From Anaeromyxobacter sp. (GTDB taxonomy: Bacteria; Myxococcota; Myxococcia; Myxococcales; Anaeromyxobacteraceae): a stretch of DNA of 64,000 nucleotides. A model generated the notes under the pieces. The model was not told the origin of the DNA and did no database searches. It was given only the letters and a program-made list of their open reading frames with translations. The position numbers and the translations under genes were made by a program. The stretch's first letter is position 1; each line of letters opens with the position of its first letter. Where the stretch lies: assembly GCA_016718565.1 (NCBI GenBank), contig JADKCZ010000008.1, positions 186,001 to 250,000 of the forward strand. Reading direction: 5' to 3'. Below are positions 62,501 through 64,000 of this stretch, one piece after another.

Positions 62501-62630
62501 GGGCTACATGCTCAGGCAGGACCTCTCGAACCAGCACTTCGGAACCGAGGTCCTGCCCGGCATCCCGGTCGTTGGACGGCCCCTGGACGCCCATGCCTAC
62601 CCATCCTACGGCGCCGGGACCAAGGGGTGA
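56526..62630 (+). CDS. PASTA-NHL-RHS repeat lipoprotein with variable C-terminus
   Basis: The 2,034-residue protein starts with a lipoprotein signal (LVAALAGC, Cys21). Two PASTA-like domains (about 31-98 and 99-165) follow, then a carboxypeptidase-regulatory-like beta domain (about 220-300), further beta-rich sequence, NHL-type repeats (about 840-1040: VGPDGAVYFA, GVVSTVAGDGLGG) and many RHS/YD repeats (about 1075-1880: YDDAGRLASVTDG and others). The RHS core ends with YDPATGRWTSKDPLGFAAGDGNLYAYAGNDPVNRIDPSG near 1886-1925. The last 109 residues are variable and include an SH3b-like stretch (RFIQVEQGGQAGYMLRQDLS). Such proteins are polymorphic-toxin carriers; the tail here shows no toxin motif. 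GAGGGGGAA precedes the ATG. Confidence 0.93.
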   Translation: MGERTMRLGLAWGLVAALAGCGGGAPVNPPVTAAVPGVVGLTQAAASAAIAAAGLAVGAVTMTSSATVPAGSVASQDPAAGALVATGSAVALGVSSGPATVTTPSLSGLTQAQAEAALDAAGLLLGAMTTASSATVPAGSVISQVPSAGEAVLALSSVDLVLSSGPASQALPPDPSAVATPISPAQATSLAASTAFLRQGERPIQTGVGVIMDPLRVAVLRGEVRTRDGAPLPGALVTILGHPEYGETLSRADGRYDLAVNGGATLVVSVEAAGFLPAQRQVETPWDRWVMVPGVVLVALDGAVTAVASGSGVLQVARGTASTDAEGTRRSTVLFPAGTTASLLMADGTTVPAPVLHVRSTEYTVGTSGPEAMPGTLPPTSGYTYAMELSADEALAAGASHVTFSRPVVHYVENFLGFPVGTGVPLGWYDRAAGLWRADESGVVLRVLGVTGGAADLAVDAGGGPASPAALGALGIDLEERQALASLYVAGQSLWRVRMSHFSPWDANWSFGPPPDAVAPTLPEEQPLRVADAMEECGSVIGCENQSLGESVPLAGTPWRLHHQSDRTPGAVAGQDLDIMLTPQDLPASLLRVELVVEAAGRQWAYAFAPTPSRSHAFHFDGKDAYGRDVWGTVPVLVRIGYTYAGVYAQTSRFGYNGNGIVIDGSRSRREVTLWQRYRASLSRWNALGNGLGGWSLSVQHVYDPGSQRLLYGDGRTRQVPTAAVENVHRDPPGAVLLQQGTVALGPDGSRYLDLRSQQGVPSVLRVRDDGSPLWLGPVELAGGPVVGPDGALFLKVKTSASGPWSIRRYVDLGDGSAGPPSGTFVAGPFSALSFESTPLAVGPDGAVYFAVDALVKRVGPDGVVSTVAGDGLGGPSGGDGGPATGTSLGLPKHLAVTADGSLYIEDRGQARVRRVSPAGLISTVAGTGTPGNTGDGGPATSAAIDPQGMAVSIDGEVAILNKGFSPLLGQYATVRLVGTDGTITTIAGGGDRYDGPALATNLATGGAFGSYLAFGPDGWLNVGGFYGSERVIRRILPSLPRAGRGQFAVPDEDGREVHLFTAEGRHLRTVDGTTGGLVRAFAYDDAGRLASVTDGAGTTTVERTGSAPAAVTGPFGHRTLLSVDAAGWLSRIEDPAGATWAPTASASGLLQGLTDPLGRTHTYAYDARGRLLEDRGPAGAVTTLARVETATGLSVTTTTALGRRRRYDVAYLAAGGVHRTVVEASGATRAWSLVADGVERATAADGTVTTVTWEPDPRWGMAAPFPKTTEIRTPGGTTRTITSTRTAALSTPGDPLGPADLVETVTEAGRTWRAAYAWATRTWTLTSPGGRVSNQRLDPAGQTASIAAAGHTPLTFSFDSSGRVVGSAEGARTRSFAWGADGRLASLTDAVGRTTTFARDALGRATSELLPGGRTLGLAYDAVGNLAAVTPPSRGAHTLEWSPVDLLAGVTPPPVDGAGTRTTTYAHDADRNRTGAGLPDGDVVVQAWADPAGGLIGTDGQLASTASAAGTARFGWDAAGRLASATADGVTFSVAYDGALVTSQSWTGAVAGVVTAAFDAQHRPVSLTVAGVPTALAYDADGLLTGAGALSVTRDAASGLPVATGLGAVATVEGWSPLGEPATSAASAGATALYGVSLTRDALGRITGVAETVQGVSRTVGYGYDTAGRLAAVTVDGSLAAAYGYDPQGNRTSLATGGITVGATFDAQDRLLTAGSNTYGWTPTGTLASRSGAAGATTFQHDAQGRLRGAVLPDGRRLDYLLDGLGRRVGKRVDGLLAEGFLFDGERPVAWLDGAGGVIAVFVYGPRGHAPEYLVSGAATYRIVADHLGSPRLVVDAATGAVVQRLDYDAFGEVLLDSNPGFQPFGFAGGLRDLDTGLTHFGARDYDPATGRWTSKDPLGFAAGDGNLYAYAGNDPVNRIDPSGLAEVCAARRHVRPGDTLFINAADTTLLEWASAGSRPLKRFQPGTTVTFRGIDPADSRFIQVEQGGQAGYMLRQDLSNQHFGTEVLPGIPVVGRPLDAHAYPSYGAGTKG

Positions 62631-62673
62631 CCGAGCCGCGGCTGCGCCCAACCTCCGGGGGCCACTCCCGGAG

Positions 62674-62708
62674 GTGGTCCACCCGCTATCGGCGAAGTGG
62701 ACCCTTCG
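62674..62708 (+). repeat. Duplicated upstream cassette, copy 2
   Basis: The 35 bases match copy 1 at 56,432-56,466 exactly and start 44 bases past the RHS stop. The same downstream elements follow: TTCGCT-N16-TAGGGT, the GC-rich block and GAGGGGGAA before the ATG at 62769. The first residues of the two lipoproteins are also alike, so the duplication probably reached into the signal peptide. Confidence 0.75.
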
Positions 62709-62768
62709 CTTCCTGACGTGGCGCCCTAGGGTCTCCCCATCACCGCGGCCGGGCCGCGAGGGGGAAGC

Positions 62769-64000
62769 ATGGGCGTGCAGACGAGGCGGCTGGGCTTGGC
62801 GGTGGTGCTGGCGGCGGCGCTGGCAGGGTGCGCGGGAACGGCTGGCACCGCGGATGGCACCGCGGCCATCGGCGCTGCGGGCGGCACGGTGACCGAGGCC
62901 GGCGGCGCGTCGGTGGTGGTGCCGGCCGGCGCCTTCGAGGCCGAGACCACGCTGCGGATCGCCAAGGACGCGACCGGCGCGCCGGCCCTCCCGGCGGGGC
63001 TGACCGCCGCTGGCGACACCTACGTCATCACTCCCCACGGCGGGTCGTTCGCGCAGCCGGTGGAGGTGCGGATCCCGGCGCCGGCGCTGTCGCTGCAGCC
63101 GAACGAGGAGCTCAAGCTCGCCAAGGCCCAGCCTGGCGGGGAGTGGGTCATCCTCGGGGACAGCGTGCTCGCCGAAGGTGTGCTGAGCGCCCAGGTGAGC
63201 AGCTTCTCGTTCTTCGTGGCGTTGCGGGGGAGCTACCCGCTGCCCGTGCTCCAGGCCCCCACCTTCTCGGTCACCACCAGCCTCACCTGCGTCCACCAGC
63301 CCTGCGAGGCCGTGGTCGGCAGCGTCATCGCCAACCTCTCGGTCGCCACCAACGGCGGTCAAGTGCCACGGGACTGCCAGAAGCCGGTGCTGGTGGTCGT
63401 CAGCCGTGGGCTCCGCGGTGGCGCTCCCTACAGCCTGCCCCGGGAGACGGTCAGCATCGATGGCGGCCTGGCCACGATCTTCGGTGACCCGGGCCCCGCG
63501 GGGATCTCGCAGGAGATCCGCATCTCGGTGGAGCTGGCGTGCCTCTCTGGCCCGGGCAGGCGCCTGGGTCCAGAGCAGGTCATCCGGTGGCGCCCGTTCC
63601 CGGCCTATCCAGCGCTCGCCGTGGCGGGCTCGCCGGCAGGCCTGGATGTCGTGGAGGGGCTGGAGGCACAGGTCCGTGCCGTGCTGCTGGGCGGCGCCGT
63701 GCAGCTCGACGCTCGCGGCGGGCGCCCCCTCCTTCCGACCCCGGCCAACCGAGCGATCATCGACTGGGAGCGCAGCGACGACGCCGGAACCTCCTGGCGG
63801 ACCATCGCGCGCTCCTACCAGGACGAGGCGAACCCGACCCCCGACCCCACCCAGTCCACGCCCTGGGCGCTCTGGGGCGTGAGCCACGGCTTCATCGCCT
63901 CGGCCTCCGATCGGGGTGCGCTCCTCCGGGTCCGCGCCTGCTACACCCCACCGGACGTCCCGGCGCCGCCTTGTGTCACCGGCCCGATCACCCAGGTCAA
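62769..64000 (+). CDS. ZU5-like lipoprotein, 3' end outside window
   Basis: The frame runs open for 410 codons from the ATG at 62769 past the window edge. It starts MGVQTRRLGLAVVLAAALAGC, a lipobox like that of the RHS protein upstream. Residues about 30-120 resemble a ZU5 domain: AAGGTVTEAGGASVVVPAGAFEAETTLRIAKD, then YVITPHGGSFAQPVEVRIPAPAL. The rest is beta-rich with scattered Cys pairs and no motif I recognise. GAGGGGGAA precedes the ATG, as in the upstream gene. ZU5 domains occur in extracellular and cytoskeletal proteins; the role here is unknown. Since the upstream cassette is shared with the RHS gene, the two are probably co-regulated. Confidence 0.88.
   Translation, partial: MGVQTRRLGLAVVLAAALAGCAGTAGTADGTAAIGAAGGTVTEAGGASVVVPAGAFEAETTLRIAKDATGAPALPAGLTAAGDTYVITPHGGSFAQPVEVRIPAPALSLQPNEELKLAKAQPGGEWVILGDSVLAEGVLSAQVSSFSFFVALRGSYPLPVLQAPTFSVTTSLTCVHQPCEAVVGSVIANLSVATNGGQVPRDCQKPVLVVVSRGLRGGAPYSLPRETVSIDGGLATIFGDPGPAGISQEIRISVELACLSGPGRRLGPEQVIRWRPFPAYPALAVAGSPAGLDVVEGLEAQVRAVLLGGAVQLDARGGRPLLPTPANRAIIDWERSDDAGTSWRTIARSYQDEANPTPDPTQSTPWALWGVSHGFIASASDRGALLRVRACYTPPDVPAPPCVTGPITQV

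Overview
The window is high-GC (mostly GC-ending codons) and densely coded on both strands. The gene content points to a Myxococcota bacterium close to Anaeromyxobacter: a CdnL/CarD-type regulator, an FHA protein, a Ser/Thr kinase with a TPR tail, a Cys-rich repeat surface protein, LptD, many TPR proteins and lipoproteins, and split glycine dehydrogenase subunits. This assignment is an inference from gene families, not from a database match.

Layout. 1-5,700: the end of a Cys-rich repeat protein, a cold-shock gene with a clear promoter and terminator, a tiny charged ORF, then the minus-strand run ispDF - membrane protein - cysS, and cdnL. 5,770-8,800: comEC and an FHA membrane protein, translationally coupled. 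8,800-11,000: a minus-strand TPR gene that carries a hexamer repeat and a REP-like palindrome in its reading frame and appears frameshifted. 11,000-15,900: serA - hisZ - purA and a TetR regulator. 15,900-20,200: an AMIN/coiled-coil protein and lptD. 20,300-26,300: a minus-strand run of adenylate cyclase, CRP-like regulator, metallo-beta-lactamase-fold protein (possible cAMP phosphodiesterase), accD and a frameshifted folC. 26,400-32,450: purM - purN - FAD oxidoreductase, then rpmB, murQ and a DUF6178-like gene. 32,450-46,200: a deaminase-like enzyme and zinc-ribbon protein, folD with a lipoprotein phosphatase, the complete gcvT-H-PA-PB glycine cleavage operon (no gcvL here), a lipoprotein, a second hexamer/REP repeat, a pirin, a CcsA/ResB-type pair, mgsA and a TonB-like protein. 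46,200-50,000: an AsmA-like/GT51 glycosyltransferase fusion, an acyltransferase-like membrane protein and infA.

The right end (50,200-64,000) looks accessory. It holds a small TPR protein with a hydrophobic partner that resembles a type III chaperone/translocator pair, a MocR-type regulator that has lost the PLP lysine, a large receptor-like Ser/Thr kinase, a 2,034-residue lipoprotein that joins PASTA, NHL-like and RHS repeats to a short variable C-terminus, and the start of a second lipoprotein. The last two genes share a duplicated upstream cassette with an inverted repeat, which suggests co-regulation.

The most notable points are the two-copy hexamer+REP composite repeat, the compact cAMP synthesis/sensing/degradation cluster, the RHS lipoprotein locus with its duplicated control region, and the degenerate MocR next to a kinase. 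Two frameshifts (TPR gene and folC) may be assembly errors, since each is explained by one extra base in a G/C run. No tRNA, rRNA, insertion sequence or CRISPR array was recognised.
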